A DNA stretch of 64,000 nucleotides from Janibacter limosus (GCF_004295485.1 NZ_CP036164.1:3100001-3164000), one strand, 5' to 3'; positions 7,849-16,666 are shown, counted from the stretch's first letter. Notes: generated by a model not told the origin, from the sequence alone. Numbers and translations: made by a program.

Positions 7849-9434
7849 GTGCCCTCAGTGCCGCCGGGGTCGGGACCAGCCTGCGGGTGCAGTGGCACAC
7901 CGGGTGGAAGGTCGTGCTCGGCTGGGTCCTGGGGCTCTTCGCCGTCGTGCTGCTGACCACCTCGTCGATCACCAGCCTCTACGACACCCCCGACAAGCTG
8001 CGCTCCTACGCCGAGACGACCACGGGTCCCGGCATGCGAGTGCTCAACGGCGTCGTTGCGGGCACCGACACCCTCGGTGGGGCGATGGTCAACGAGCTCG
8101 GCTTCGTCATGGCCTTCGCCGTCCCGCTCCTGGCGATCGCCCTCACGCTCCGCGGGACTCGAAGGGAGGAGGAAGCCGGCCGCCTCGAGCTGCTGCTGGC
8201 CTCCCGGGTCGGGCGACAGGCGCCCCTCCTCGCGGCCGTCGCCCTGTCGCTCGTCGCCCTCGTGGGGCTGGGCCTGCTCACCGCGCTCGCCTTCGTCGTC
8301 GTCGGAGCCGACGCGCTCGGGGCCCTCGTCTACGGAGCGGCGGTCGCATCGCTGGGCGCGGTCTTCGTCGGCGTGAGCACCGTTGCGGCGCAGGCCTTCG
8401 GTCACACCCGATCGGCCTGGGCCGCCAGCCTCACCGTCGCCCTGCTCGCCTACCTCGTCCGCGGCGCGGGAGCGGTCGACGAGACCTGGCTGCTGTGGGT
8501 CTCGCCGCTCGGTTGGTACGACAAGGTGGCCGCCTTCGGTGAGCCGCGAGCGCTCCCCTTCGTCCCGAGCGTCGGGGTCGCCCTGCTCCTGCTCGTGCTG
8601 GCGCTGTGGCTCTCCACCGCCCGCGACGTCGGCGGCTCACTCGTCGCCGCCCGGGTCGGGCCGCACCGGGCGAGTGCCGGGCTGGTCGCCCCCTTCGGCC
8701 TCGCGCTGCGCGATCACCGCACCGTGACACTCGGCTGGGCCGTGCTGACCGCGGTCCTCATGGGCACCTACGGCTCGCTCATGCAGACCGTCATCGACGC
8801 GATCAAGGGCAACCCCGACCTCGCGGCCTGGCTGGCAGGTGGCGAGGCCGGCATCGTCGAGCCGATGGCCGCGATGTTTGTCCTGCTGCTCGCGCTGCTC
8901 GTCGGTGGCTACGTCCTGCAGGCGCTCGGCTCCCTGCGCAAGGAGGAGGTCTCCGGCCGGCTCGAGCTGCAGCTGAGCGAGGCCCGTGGTCGCGTCGCCT
9001 GGCTCACCCCGCACCTCGTGGTCATCACGCTCGGCACGCTGCTCGTCGGCGGCGCCGGAGGGCTGGCGCTCGCGGTGAGCACCGCTGCGGCACTGGGCGA
9101 CTCGTCGTGGATCCCGACGCTGCTCCTCGCCTCGGCGCAGTACCTGCCGGTGATGCTGCTGCTCGCCGGGCTCTCGCTGGCGCTCTTCGGCTGGTGGCCT
9201 CGGGCCCAGGCCGCGGCCTGGGCGGTCTTCGGCGTCGCCGCGGTCATCGGCTACATGGGGCCGGGGCTCGATCTACCGAGCTGGCTGATCGAGTGGGCGC
9301 CCTTCGGCCTCGTCGGCGATGTCCCGGCGGAGAGCCTCGACGTCACCGGGGCGCTTGTCGCGGGGGTCTTCGGGGTGGGGCTCGCAGGGCTCGGGCTCCT
9401 CGGGTTCACCCGGCGGGACATCCCGCACCGGTGA
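7845..9434 (+). CDS. ABC exporter permease, polyketide-antibiotic type
   Basis: 529 residues with about 12 hydrophobic segments in two similar halves. Both halves carry a short cytoplasmic RREEEAGRLELLL / RKEEVSGRLELQL element, the tandem-duplicate hallmark of permeases annotated as exporters of polyketide antibiotics (TnrB3-like). It starts with GTG overlapping the ATPase stop. Together with the ATPase it should form a homodimeric ATPase/double-length permease efflux pump under TetR control. The substrate is unknown. Confidence 0.85.
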   Translation: MSALSAAGVGTSLRVQWHTGWKVVLGWVLGLFAVVLLTTSSITSLYDTPDKLRSYAETTTGPGMRVLNGVVAGTDTLGGAMVNELGFVMAFAVPLLAIALTLRGTRREEEAGRLELLLASRVGRQAPLLAAVALSLVALVGLGLLTALAFVVVGADALGALVYGAAVASLGAVFVGVSTVAAQAFGHTRSAWAASLTVALLAYLVRGAGAVDETWLLWVSPLGWYDKVAAFGEPRALPFVPSVGVALLLLVLALWLSTARDVGGSLVAARVGPHRASAGLVAPFGLALRDHRTVTLGWAVLTAVLMGTYGSLMQTVIDAIKGNPDLAAWLAGGEAGIVEPMAAMFVLLLALLVGGYVLQALGSLRKEEVSGRLELQLSEARGRVAWLTPHLVVITLGTLLVGGAGGLALAVSTAAALGDSSWIPTLLLASAQYLPVMLLLAGLSLALFGWWPRAQAAAWAVFGVAAVIGYMGPGLDLPSWLIEWAPFGLVGDVPAESLDVTGALVAGVFGVGLAGLGLLGFTRRDIPHR

Positions 9435-9439
9435 GACCC

Positions 9440-9561
9440 GGTTTGTTACGCGCGGGTACGACGTGCGCTACAGACGTAGTGCGCAAGCGGAACCCCGGAA
9501 ATCCAGGGTTCTCCTGTCGGTCTACGTCAGTAGTGGTAGTCGTACCCGCAGGTAACTAACC
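9440..9561. repeat. ~120-bp palindromic intergenic element, copy 1
   Basis: Long imperfect inverted repeat. The left arm 9440-9462 and right arm 9539-9561 share GGGTACGAC/GTCGTACCC and match at about 20 of 23 positions. The centre holds a second small dyad around CCCGGAAATCCAGGG. A homologous element lies at 21666-21780 in the opposite orientation. It starts 5 bp after the permease stop. Confidence 0.8.
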
Positions 9562-9568
9562 GGGCGTC

Positions 9569-9622
9569 GCCGCTGACCCACCACACATTGCCGCTGACCC
9601 ACCACACATTGCCGCTGACCTC
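9569..9622. repeat. 21-bp tandem repeat, about 2.5 copies
   Basis: Units at 9569-9589 and 9590-9610 are identical and begin GCCGCTGACC. A third, partial copy starts at 9611 and reaches the stop codon of the minus-strand membrane-protein gene. It lies directly next to the palindromic element. Confidence 0.85.
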
Positions 9623-10355
9623 ACCGACCGTCGCCGCGCGCGGAGGGACCCCCTGCGGCCCTCCGCGCGCGAAGCTCGTCCTGCTGGCGGCGACGCCGCA
9701 CCTCGCTGCGCGCGAGCGCGAGGCCGATGATGATCGGCACCATGTACTTGACGTGGTCCAGCGCCCAGCGCACCCAACCCGGCAGCTCCCAGTCGGGCCA
9801 CGGCACCGCCGGCAGGTCGATCGACGGCCACGGGATCGACGGCAGGTCCACGTCGGGCAAGGGGATCGAGGGCCACGGGATCGAGGGCAGGCCGAACCGG
9901 CGGACCAGCCAGAAGAAGACGATGCCGATGAGGATCGGCACGACGACATTTGCCACCCCCTTGGCCACGTGCAGCGAGGCGTGGCGTCCCGGCCGCAACC
10001 TCACCCGCTCCTCCCGGAGCGCGGCGGGCGAGCCCGGCTCCGGCACGAGGTCGAGCCCGCCCACGCCGATCCGGGCAGCGGCCTCGGCCGTCCGCCGCTC
10101 GCCCTCGAACCACGTGGCGCGCAGTGGCTTGCTCAGCCCGGTGAACCGCGCCCGGACCGCGCCGAGCGAGGCGGCGAGCTCGTGGTCCTCGCTGACCACG
10201 AGGTACAGGTTGTCCTCCACGCGCGATGTGGCGGTCGCGATCTCCTCGCCGTCGACCCACCACGTGGCCTCGTTGCGCCAGCCGTCCCCGACGGAGGTCT
10301 CGACGCGGTGCTCCCGCCCGTCGATCTCCATCTCGTAGACCTGTGTCTCTGCCAC
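9621..10355 (-). CDS. Membrane protein with Pro/Trp-repeat loop, function unknown
   Basis: 244 residues. The N-terminal ~130 residues form a soluble, strand-rich region (VYEMEIDGREHRVETSVGDGW...). Next come a hydrophobic segment (NVVVPILIGIVFFWLV) and about 40 residues built on a repeat of the form LPSIPWPSI (LPDVDLPSIPWPSIDLPAVPWPDW in sequence order, broken here after each Pro-rich unit). A second hydrophobic segment (MVPIIIGLALA) leads into a basic tail. The repeat forms the whole loop between the two membrane segments. I do not recognise the family. The gene is divergent from the beta-propeller gene. Confidence 0.7.
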   Translation of the reverse strand: MAETQVYEMEIDGREHRVETSVGDGWRNEATWWVDGEEIATATSRVEDNLYLVVSEDHELAASLGAVRARFTGLSKPLRATWFEGERRTAEAAARIGVGGLDLVPEPGSPAALREERVRLRPGRHASLHVAKGVANVVVPILIGIVFFWLVRRFGLPSIPWPSIPLPDVDLPSIPWPSIDLPAVPWPDWELPGWVRWALDHVKYMVPIIIGLALARSEVRRRRQQDELRARRAAGGPSARGDGR

Positions 10356-10512
10356 GACGCCGACGCTACGAGGACACCCACGCCCGGCACATCAGCCGCA
10401 GGCCCCTCCTTCGTCATCGTTTGGCAGGGCTTTGGCCGACCCCGGTGCGCCTCCACCGCCCGGGCAGCGACCGGTCGTAGGTTCGCAGGAATCGACTCCG
10501 AGGTGTGTCCCC

Positions 10513-11760
10513 GTGAAGATCAACAACGACCCGGTCTTTGTCCGGCGGCGCCGTGTCGCCCTGGCTGCGCTCGTCATCGTCCTGCTCGTGCTCGTGCTGT
10601 GCATCGGCAAGCTCATCGGTGGCGACGGCAGCGCCTCCGCCGCCAAGGCTCCCGCGAGCGCGCCGCCCACCGCGTCACCCGCACCCGCCAAGGTCGAGAA
10701 GCCTGCCCCCAAGGAGAGCGCCGCGGTGACCGGCAAGCCCGCCGCCCCGGCCGACTCGACGATGGTCCGCGTGCAGCGCCTCACCGGTGAGCTGACGCCC
10801 AAGTCCGTCGTCGCCTCGCCCTCCGGCCAGGTCTTCGCGCAGAACATGATGTACACGCACACCGTCAGCGCCTTCACCGCCGACGGCGCGCTGCACAAGA
10901 CGATCTCCGACGCGGTCGACCTGTCCGACTTCGGCGTCAAGGGGCACCCGGGCACGAGCAAGGGCGCGCCGGTCGAGATGGCCTTCAGCCCCGACGGCAA
11001 GACCGCGTGGGTGAGCAACTACTCGATGTACGGCCAGGGCTTCGAGCCCGAGGGCAAGGACGCCTGCGTCGGCCCCGAGGGCATCTCCGACAGCTACCTC
11101 TACAAGATCGACACCGCGAGCCTGAAGATCACCGACGTCGTCCAGGTCGGCGCCGTCCCCAAGTACGTCGCCGCCACCCACGACGGCTCCAAGGTGCTCG
11201 TCACCAACTGGTGCTCGATGGACATGGACGTCGTCGACACCAAGACCAACAAGGTCACCGAGACGATCCAGCTGCCCGGCAAGCACCCCCGCGGCATCGC
11301 GATCAGCCCCGACGACAAGGTCGCCTACGTGGCGATCATGGGCTCCGACGAGACGGTCAAGGTCGACCTCGGCTCTGGCGAGGTCGTCGACTTCGCCGAC
11401 ACGGGTGACGGGCCCCGCCACCTGCTCGTCTCCCCCGACGGCTCGCGGCTCTACGTCTCCAACAACGGCTCGGGCACCGTGAGCGAGGTCGACGCCGCCA
11501 CCGGCAAGACCCTGCGCGAGGCCAAGGTCGGCAGCCAGCCCCGCTCGATGGCGATCAGCCCCGACGGTGGCGCCCTCTACGTCGGCAACTACGCCAGCAG
11601 CACGGTGAGCAAGATCGCCACCAAGGACTTCGAGGTCGTCCAGACCGAGCAGACCGACGGCCTGCCCATCGGCATCACCTACGAGCCCACCAAGAAGCGC
11701 GTGTGGGTCGCCAGCTACGGCGGCTCGATCGTGGTCTTCGACGACTCCCACGCCGCGTGA
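10513..11760 (+). CDS. Membrane-anchored YVTN/NHL-type beta-propeller protein
   Basis: 415 residues from the GTG at 10513, which has GAGGTG upstream. A basic N-terminus is followed by one membrane segment (residues ~15-38), a Pro/Ala/Lys-rich linker, then repeated blades of the type MAISPDGGALYVGNYASSTVS. Such propellers bind partners or cell-surface ligands and sometimes act as lactonases; no catalytic residues can be assigned. The domain is predicted to lie outside the cytoplasmic membrane. The stop overlaps the start of the following kinase gene (GTGA), so the two are co-expressed. A start further upstream (10432) is possible but would put a Pro-rich stretch before the membrane anchor. Confidence 0.8.
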   Translation: MKINNDPVFVRRRRVALAALVIVLLVLVLCIGKLIGGDGSASAAKAPASAPPTASPAPAKVEKPAPKESAAVTGKPAAPADSTMVRVQRLTGELTPKSVVASPSGQVFAQNMMYTHTVSAFTADGALHKTISDAVDLSDFGVKGHPGTSKGAPVEMAFSPDGKTAWVSNYSMYGQGFEPEGKDACVGPEGISDSYLYKIDTASLKITDVVQVGAVPKYVAATHDGSKVLVTNWCSMDMDVVDTKTNKVTETIQLPGKHPRGIAISPDDKVAYVAIMGSDETVKVDLGSGEVVDFADTGDGPRHLLVSPDGSRLYVSNNGSGTVSEVDAATGKTLREAKVGSQPRSMAISPDGGALYVGNYASSTVSKIATKDFEVVQTEQTDGLPIGITYEPTKKRVWVASYGGSIVVFDDSHAA

Positions 11761-12647
11761 GGGTCGCGCTCGTCCTCAACCCCTCGAAGGGGGGTTGGGA
11801 GCGAGTCCTCGACCGGGTCACCGCGGCGGCCACCGAGGCCGGCTGGCCGCCACCGACGGTGCACCTGACGACCCGCGAGGAGACCGGGCGATCGCAGGCG
11901 AGCGACGCAGCCGCCGAGGGTGTCGAGCTGGTGGTCGTCGCCGGGGGCGACGGCACGGTGCGAGCGGTCGCCCACGGCCTGTCGGGCACCGGCGTCGAGC
12001 TGGCCATCGTCCCCACCGGCACGGCCAACCTGCTCGCACACAACCTCTCGCTCCCGCGCAGCATCCCCGCCGCGGTGCAGGTGGCGCTCACCGGCCGCGC
12101 CCGACCGGTCGACCTGGGGATCGCGCACGTGGACGACGAGGTGAGGGACCTCCCCTTCGTCGTGCTGGCGGGGATGGGACACGACGCGGCGACCGTCGCG
12201 GCCACCCGGCCAGCGCTCAAGGAGCGGATCGGCTGGCCCGCCTATGTCGCGCCGGCCGCGGTCAGCGCGCTGCGCCGGCCGGTGCCCGTGACCGTCCGCC
12301 ACGACGGCGGCGACCCCGAGCACATGCGGGTGTGGAGTGTGCTCGCGGCCAACTGCACCCGGGTGCGCGCCGGGGTGCACATCGCGCCAGGTGGGCTCGT
12401 CGACGACGGTCTCTTCGACGTGCTCGAGATGACCGTGACGCGTCCCGGCCACTGGGTCGGCGTGGCGGCGAAGGGAGTCTTCCGCCTCCCCGGCGATGTC
12501 GCCGGGCTGTCGACCCGAGCCTCCCGCGAGGTCGAGATCGTCAGCGAGGAGCCGCTGCACGTCCAGCTCGACGGCGACGTCGTCGGGCCGGCGCGGCGGC
12601 TGCACGTGCGCTGCCTGCAGCACGCGCTGCTCGTGCGCTCCCGCTAG
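11757..12647 (+). CDS. Diacylglycerol/lipid kinase family protein
   Basis: 296 residues. MRVALVLNPSKGG and VVVAGGDGTVRAVAHGL (the nucleotide-binding GGDGT) plus PTGTANLLAHNL are the three signature blocks of the DAGK/sphingosine kinase/YegS fold. It probably phosphorylates a membrane diacylglycerol or related polyprenyl or glycolipid alcohol at the inner leaflet. It starts with GTG overlapping the beta-propeller stop. Its stop shares CTAG with the convergent whiB-like gene. Confidence 0.88.
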   Translation: MRVALVLNPSKGGWERVLDRVTAAATEAGWPPPTVHLTTREETGRSQASDAAAEGVELVVVAGGDGTVRAVAHGLSGTGVELAIVPTGTANLLAHNLSLPRSIPAAVQVALTGRARPVDLGIAHVDDEVRDLPFVVLAGMGHDAATVAATRPALKERIGWPAYVAPAAVSALRRPVPVTVRHDGGDPEHMRVWSVLAANCTRVRAGVHIAPGGLVDDGLFDVLEMTVTRPGHWVGVAAKGVFRLPGDVAGLSTRASREVEIVSEEPLHVQLDGDVVGPARRLHVRCLQHALLVRSR

Positions 12648-12934
12648 GCGCCTTGCTCCCCCCTGCGTCGCAGGTCCCGCCGCTCCTCGCTCGTCAGGCC
12701 GCCCCAGATGCCGTGGTCCTGGCCCGTGCGCAGCGCATGGGAGAGGCACTCCTCGGCCACCGGGCAGCCGGCACAGATCGACTTCGCCCGGCGCTCCTGC
12801 CACAGCGCGGGTCCTGCGGAGCCGACGGGGAAGAAGGTGTCGAGGTCTTCTCCCTCGCAGGCCGCGAGCTCACGCCAACCCGGGGCGTCACGCCCTGGTC
12901 GACCCCGGCCCCTCGGGTTCAACAGCAGCCACAC
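12644..12934 (-). CDS. WhiB-family iron-sulfur transcription factor
   Basis: About 96 residues. Four cysteines in WhiB spacing (AACEG, ICAGCP, EECL) should bind a [4Fe-4S] cluster. The turn GIWGGLTSEERR and a basic C-terminal tail are the DNA-contact region. Such proteins bind the primary sigma factor and respond to redox or NO. I took the GTG at 12934 as start, giving a 16-bp overlap with the upstream flavin-binding protein gene; the exact start is uncertain. The stop overlaps the convergent lipid-kinase gene. Confidence 0.9.
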   Translation of the reverse strand: MWLLLNPRGRGRPGRDAPGWRELAACEGEDLDTFFPVGSAGPALWQERRAKSICAGCPVAEECLSHALRTGQDHGIWGGLTSEERRDLRRRGEQGA

Positions 12935-13386
12935 TCGCTGCGGCTCGAGGCCAGCTCGCGCCCGCTGACCTCCTGCAGACGGATCGCCGTCCAGAAGGTC
13001 TCCTCCGGGTGGCCCTCCCACGGGACGTCGAGCAGCTCCTCGAAGCGCGCGCAGACGGCCGGGTCGGAGACCGTGTCGGCTGCCCCGCGCACGAGGACGC
13101 TCCACCCCGTGTGCTGCAAGGGGTCGTAGTGGTCGACCTGGAAGGTCACCGACTCGTGGTTGACGGCCGCCGCGAGGGACGAGTCCCATCGGGTGCGGAA
13201 GGCGATGGTGCTCTCGTCGATGACGTGGTTGACCGGGAGGACGATCACCTCGCCCTTGTCCTGGAAGGCAACTCGGCCCATCGGACGCGAGGCGATGCGC
13301 AGCAGGCACTCGTCGAGGTTGAGCACGTCCAACCCACGGTGGTCGACCGGTGCGGGTGATCGGCCGGGGCTCTGGATGGTTGTCAT
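12919..13386 (-). CDS. Pyridoxamine 5'-phosphate oxidase-like flavin/F420-binding protein
   Basis: 155 residues with the split-barrel pattern LLRIASRPMGRVAFQDKGEVIVLPVNHVID, found in small PNPOx-like proteins that bind FMN or F420. The start ATG at 13386 has an excellent GGAGGTCACC ribosome-binding site. The C-terminus ends in SECGCC, so it carries three clustered cysteines that could be artefacts of the overlap with whiB or a metal-binding tail. It lies upstream of whiB and is probably co-transcribed with it. Confidence 0.8.
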   Translation of the reverse strand: MTTIQSPGRSPAPVDHRGLDVLNLDECLLRIASRPMGRVAFQDKGEVIVLPVNHVIDESTIAFRTRWDSSLAAAVNHESVTFQVDHYDPLQHTGWSVLVRGAADTVSDPAVCARFEELLDVPWEGHPEETFWTAIRLQEVSGRELASSRSECGCC

Positions 13387-13440
13387 GGTGACCTCCTGGC
13401 ATCTGCGTCCGGTGAGGAGCGCTCCTTGTGGTTGGGGTCT

Positions 13441-13475
13441 GATTATTTTATACGTTTTTGTCCGTGAATAATAGA
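13441..13475. promoter_or_regulatory. AT-rich promoter-like segment
   Basis: A strikingly A/T-rich 35-bp island in GC-rich DNA, about 60 bp upstream of the flavin-binding protein gene. On the minus strand it contains TATAAAAT, a good -10 candidate. A -35 at standard spacing is not obvious. It could also serve the plus-strand phosphotransferase gene. Confidence 0.4.
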
Positions 13476-13556
13476 GGCGTCGCAGGGGCGAGAGGCCCGA
13501 GTCAGCGAGGTCGCGACGGCGGCCCGCGGCTTGATGGTCCGGTCCGCCGAACGGGT

Positions 13557-13576
13557 AGGTTCACCAGCATGAACCT
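13557..13576. promoter_or_regulatory. Perfect 7-bp dyad upstream of phosphotransferase gene
   Basis: AGGTTCA and TGAACCT separated by 6 nt, centred about 30 bp before the ATG at 13598. The GTTCA/TGAAC half-site resembles those at the two TetR genes in this window, so it is a candidate regulator site. Confidence 0.4.
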
Positions 13577-13597
13577 CGATTCAGGAATGGAGTCGCG

Positions 13598-14662
13598 ATG
13601 AGCTCGGGAGCAGTCCGCGAGGAGGACACCTTCGACGTGACCCGGGTGGCCACGTGGCTGCGCGGGCAGGTCGGCGACGACCTCGCTGCGCAGCTCGAGG
13701 GCGACCCGCAGGTCCGCCAGTTCGAGGGCGGGGCCTCCAACCTCACCTACGAGCTGCGCTGGCCCACAAGGGCGCTCGTCCTGCGCCGCCCACCCCACGG
13801 TGCCCTCGGCGGCTCGGCCCACAACATGCACCGCGAGCACGACCTGCAGGCCGCGCTCGGCCAGGCCTTCCCGCACGTGCCCGGCATGGTCGCGCTGTGC
13901 ACCGACGAGTCGGTCCTCGGCTGCGACTTCTACGTCATGGACAAGGTCGAGGGCACGGTCCTGGGCAAGGACCTGCCGCAAGGAGTCACTCTCGACCCCG
14001 AGCAGGCACGGGCCCTGTCCGACAACGCACTGGCCACCCTGGTCGAGCTCCACGAGGTGGACGTCAGCGCCGTCCCCGACCTGGCCGCGCTCGACCGGGG
14101 CGAGGGCTACGTCCGGCGTCAGGTCGAGAGCTGGATCAAGCGCTTCCACGCGGCGGCCACCGACGACGTGCCCGACTTCGCCGAGGTCATCGACTGGGTC
14201 ACGGAGCACCAGCCCGCCGATCGACCGCACGCCCTGATCCACAACGACTTCCGGCTCGACAACCTCGTGCTCGACGCCGACGACCCGACCCGGGTCGTCG
14301 GCGTCCTCGACTGGGAGCTCGCGACCGTCGGCGACCCGCTCATGGACCTCGGCGCGGCCCTCGCCTACTGGACCCATGCCGACGACGACGCGACGTCACT
14401 CTCCCTTCGCCTGCAGCCGACGCACCTGCCCGGCATGCTCACCCGCGCCGAGATCGTCGAGCGGTACTGCGCCGCACGAGGACTCGAGGTGAGTGACCGC
14501 GACCTGACCTTCTACGAGGCCTTCGGGCACTTTCGCCTCGCCGGCATCGCCCAGCAGATCTACCAGCGCTACCGTGCCGGCAAGACGACCAACCCACGCT
14601 TCGCGGTCTTCGGCCCGATGGTCACCCACCTCGAGACCCGCTGCCGTTCCCTCATCGGCTGA
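13598..14662 (+). CDS. Aminoglycoside phosphotransferase (APH)/ACAD10-like kinase-fold protein
   Basis: 354 residues of kinase-like fold. The nucleotide-loop region FEGGASNLTYEL is followed by ALIHNDFRLDNLVLD (catalytic HxDxxxxN) and VGVLDWELATVGDPLMDLG (the DFG-equivalent Asp), so the catalytic residues are present. This branch (the ACAD10/11 N-terminal-like group) usually sits with acyl-CoA metabolism and is thought to phosphorylate hydroxyacyl-CoA-type substrates rather than antibiotics. Here it is followed after 31 bp by an SDR, possibly in one operon. Confidence 0.85.
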   Translation: MSSGAVREEDTFDVTRVATWLRGQVGDDLAAQLEGDPQVRQFEGGASNLTYELRWPTRALVLRRPPHGALGGSAHNMHREHDLQAALGQAFPHVPGMVALCTDESVLGCDFYVMDKVEGTVLGKDLPQGVTLDPEQARALSDNALATLVELHEVDVSAVPDLAALDRGEGYVRRQVESWIKRFHAAATDDVPDFAEVIDWVTEHQPADRPHALIHNDFRLDNLVLDADDPTRVVGVLDWELATVGDPLMDLGAALAYWTHADDDATSLSLRLQPTHLPGMLTRAEIVERYCAARGLEVSDRDLTFYEAFGHFRLAGIAQQIYQRYRAGKTTNPRFAVFGPMVTHLETRCRSLIG

Positions 14663-14693
14663 GCCCCCCTTCGCCACACCCCAGGAGCACTCC

Positions 14694-15452
14694 ATGACCT
14701 TCACGACCCTCATCACCGGCGCCAGCTCCGGGCTCGGCGCCGAGATGGCCCGCCAGTTCGCCGCGCTCGGGCACGACCTCGCGCTCACCGCACGCCGCAC
14801 CGATCGCCTCGACGCGCTCAAGGCCGAGATCACCGCCGCCCACCCCGCGCGCCGGGTCGAGACCTATGCCCTCGACGTCACCGACGACGACGCCGTCACG
14901 CGGGTCTTCGACCAGGCGAAGGGAGACCTCGGTCGCCTCGATCGCGTGGTCGTCAACGCCGGCCTCGGCAAGGGCGCGCCCTACGGCAAGGGCAGCCACT
15001 ACGCCAACCGGCAGACCATCGAGACCAACGTCCTCGGCGCCGCGATCCAGACCGAGGCCGCGATGGCGATCTTCCGCGAGCAGAAGGCCGGCCACCTCGT
15101 GCTCATCTCCTCGGTCACCGCGCTGCGTGGCATGCCCAAGTCGATGACGACCTACGGCGCCTCCAAGGCCTTCCTCGCCTCGCTCGGCGAGGGCATCCGC
15201 TCCGAGATGATCGGCAAGCCCGACCTCGACATCGACGTCACCGTGCTCTTCCCCGGGTACATCCGCACGGAGATGAACGAGAAGGTCGAGCAGCAGACGA
15301 AGTTCATGGTCGACACCGAGGTCGGCGTGCGCGCGATGGTCGTCGCGATCGAGGGCCGCAAGGCCAAGGCGCTCGTCCCGCCGAGGCCCTGGGTGGCTGT
15401 GGGCTCGGCGATGAGGGTCTTGCCGCTGTCGGTCGTGCGCAAGCTGCTCTGA
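14694..15452 (+). CDS. Short-chain dehydrogenase/reductase
   Basis: 252 residues. Near the N-terminus is the NAD(P) site TGASSGLG. NAG in mid-domain, the catalytic Ser region LISSVTALRG and YGASK (Tyr/Lys) are all present, so it is a classical SDR. The substrate is unknown. The start ATG at 14694 follows CAGGAGCAC. It is the last gene before a repeat-rich 215-bp gap. Confidence 0.88.
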   Translation: MTFTTLITGASSGLGAEMARQFAALGHDLALTARRTDRLDALKAEITAAHPARRVETYALDVTDDDAVTRVFDQAKGDLGRLDRVVVNAGLGKGAPYGKGSHYANRQTIETNVLGAAIQTEAAMAIFREQKAGHLVLISSVTALRGMPKSMTTYGASKAFLASLGEGIRSEMIGKPDLDIDVTVLFPGYIRTEMNEKVEQQTKFMVDTEVGVRAMVVAIEGRKAKALVPPRPWVAVGSAMRVLPLSVVRKLL

Positions 15453-15462
15453 ATCTCCCCCG

Positions 15463-15501
15463 GTCCCTGAGGAGGTCGCCCCGCGACCGTCTCGAAGGGC
15501 C
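15463..15501. repeat. Family B dispersed repeat, copy 1
   Basis: GGTCCCTGAGGAGGTCGC followed by a CCC loop and GCGACC, ending TCTCGAAGGGC. The GGTCGC/GCGACC arms form a small hairpin. Copies lie at 22708-22746 (reverse orientation) and 43938-43974. It sits just downstream of the SDR stop and could double as a terminator. Confidence 0.8.
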
Positions 15502-15558
15502 GGCTCCGGTCGAAGGGGGGTGACGGCGCCCGCCGAAGTCCTTCGTCTCGCTGCCGCC

Positions 15559-15700
15559 GGCGGTTGTCGTCACTGACTTCGGCCTGATGTGCGCCGTCAT
15601 CCCCCTTCGGCCTGCGCCACCTCGGTACCGGCAGTTGTCGTCACTGACCTCGGCCTGATGTGCGCCGTCACCCCCCTTCGGCCTGCGCCATCTCGGTACC
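15559..15700. repeat. 71-bp tandem duplication covering the 3' end of the WYL-regulator gene
   Basis: Copy A 15559-15629 and copy B 15630-15700 differ at only a few positions. Copy B contains the last codons and stop of the minus-strand regulator gene (coding GTEMAQAEGG). Copy A repeats them with Met changed to Val, downstream of the true stop. The remaining sequence of this gap (15502-15558) is unremarkable apart from CGAAGGG-type motifs. Confidence 0.85.
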
Positions 15701-16651
15701 GTGCGTGGCGGCCAGACGGGCGGTGAAGTCGTCGATCGCGTCGGCCAACTCGGGTGGGTCGAGAACCTCGAGCGTCGCGCCGAGGTCGAAGGCCGCCAGC
15801 GTCAGATGGCGGGCGAGGTCGGCCAGGTCGTCGGCGTGCGACTCGACGTCGGTGATGCCCGGCCGGACCTCGGTGGCGACGCCGTAGGCCGCCGGTACGC
15901 GGCGGCGCACCGCGTCGACCTCCGCCGTGAGGCGCACCCGCACCCGATGGGCGTAGCCAGCACGGGTCACCGCACGGCGCACGTGCTCCACCGCATCCGG
16001 CGCCGGCCGCGGGGTGAAGCGGAAGGTCGAGGCCCGCACCCCCGCCATCCTGTCCAGGCGGAAGGTGCGCCAGTCCTCCCTTCGCCCGTCCCAGGCGAGC
16101 AGGTACCACCGCCTGCCGGTCGCGACGAGGCGGTAGGGCTCGACATCGCGCTCGCTCGCCTCGCCCGTGCGACCCGTGTAGCCGAAGCGGGCCCGCACCC
16201 GGTCGCGGATCGCGTGGGCGAGAACGACGAGGACCCCCGTGTCGACGTCGTCGGTGGCGCCGGGCAGCAGTGCGGTCGCGTCGGCGATCGCCGCGACCTC
16301 GCCGCGCAGACGAGGCGGCATCACCTGGTCGAGCTTGGTGAGCGCGCGGACAGCCGGCTCCCCGATCGCCGAGATCCCTTGTGCGCCAACGCGAAGGGCG
16401 ACGGCCACCGCCACGACCTCGTCCTCCTCGAGCAGGAGCGGCGGCATCCGCCCGCCCGAGCCGAGCCGGTAGCCACCCCCGACCCCGGGGGTCGCCGCGA
16501 CGGGATAGCCGAGGTCGCGCAGCCGCTCGACGTCCCGGCGCAGGGTGCGGGTGGTCACCCCGAGCACCTCGGTCAGCTCGGGCCCGGTCCACACCGACCG
16601 GGTCTCGAAGAGCCCCAGCAGGCGCAGCACACGCTCGGTCGTCTCGGCCAT
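15668..16651 (-). CDS. YafY-type WYL-domain transcriptional regulator
   Basis: 327 residues. The N-terminal DeoR-like winged helix (LGVTTRTLRRDVERLRDLGYPV, then TPGVGGGYRLG) is followed by a WYL domain with VATGRRWYLLAWDG. The C-terminal WCX-like region ends in a short tail that lies in a duplicated 71-bp block. The start ATG at 16651 has GGAGGATG upstream. The gene is divergent from a DinB-family gene, the classic YafY/DinB neighbour pair, and probably regulates it through the dyad in the shared promoter region. Confidence 0.88.
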   Translation of the reverse strand: MAETTERVLRLLGLFETRSVWTGPELTEVLGVTTRTLRRDVERLRDLGYPVAATPGVGGGYRLGSGGRMPPLLLEEDEVVAVAVALRVGAQGISAIGEPAVRALTKLDQVMPPRLRGEVAAIADATALLPGATDDVDTGVLVVLAHAIRDRVRARFGYTGRTGEASERDVEPYRLVATGRRWYLLAWDGRREDWRTFRLDRMAGVRASTFRFTPRPAPDAVEHVRRAVTRAGYAHRVRVRLTAEVDAVRRRVPAAYGVATEVRPGITDVESHADDLADLARHLTLAAFDLGATLEVLDPPELADAIDDFTARLAATHGTEMAQAEGG

Positions 16652-16666
16652 GCACCCATCCTCCTC

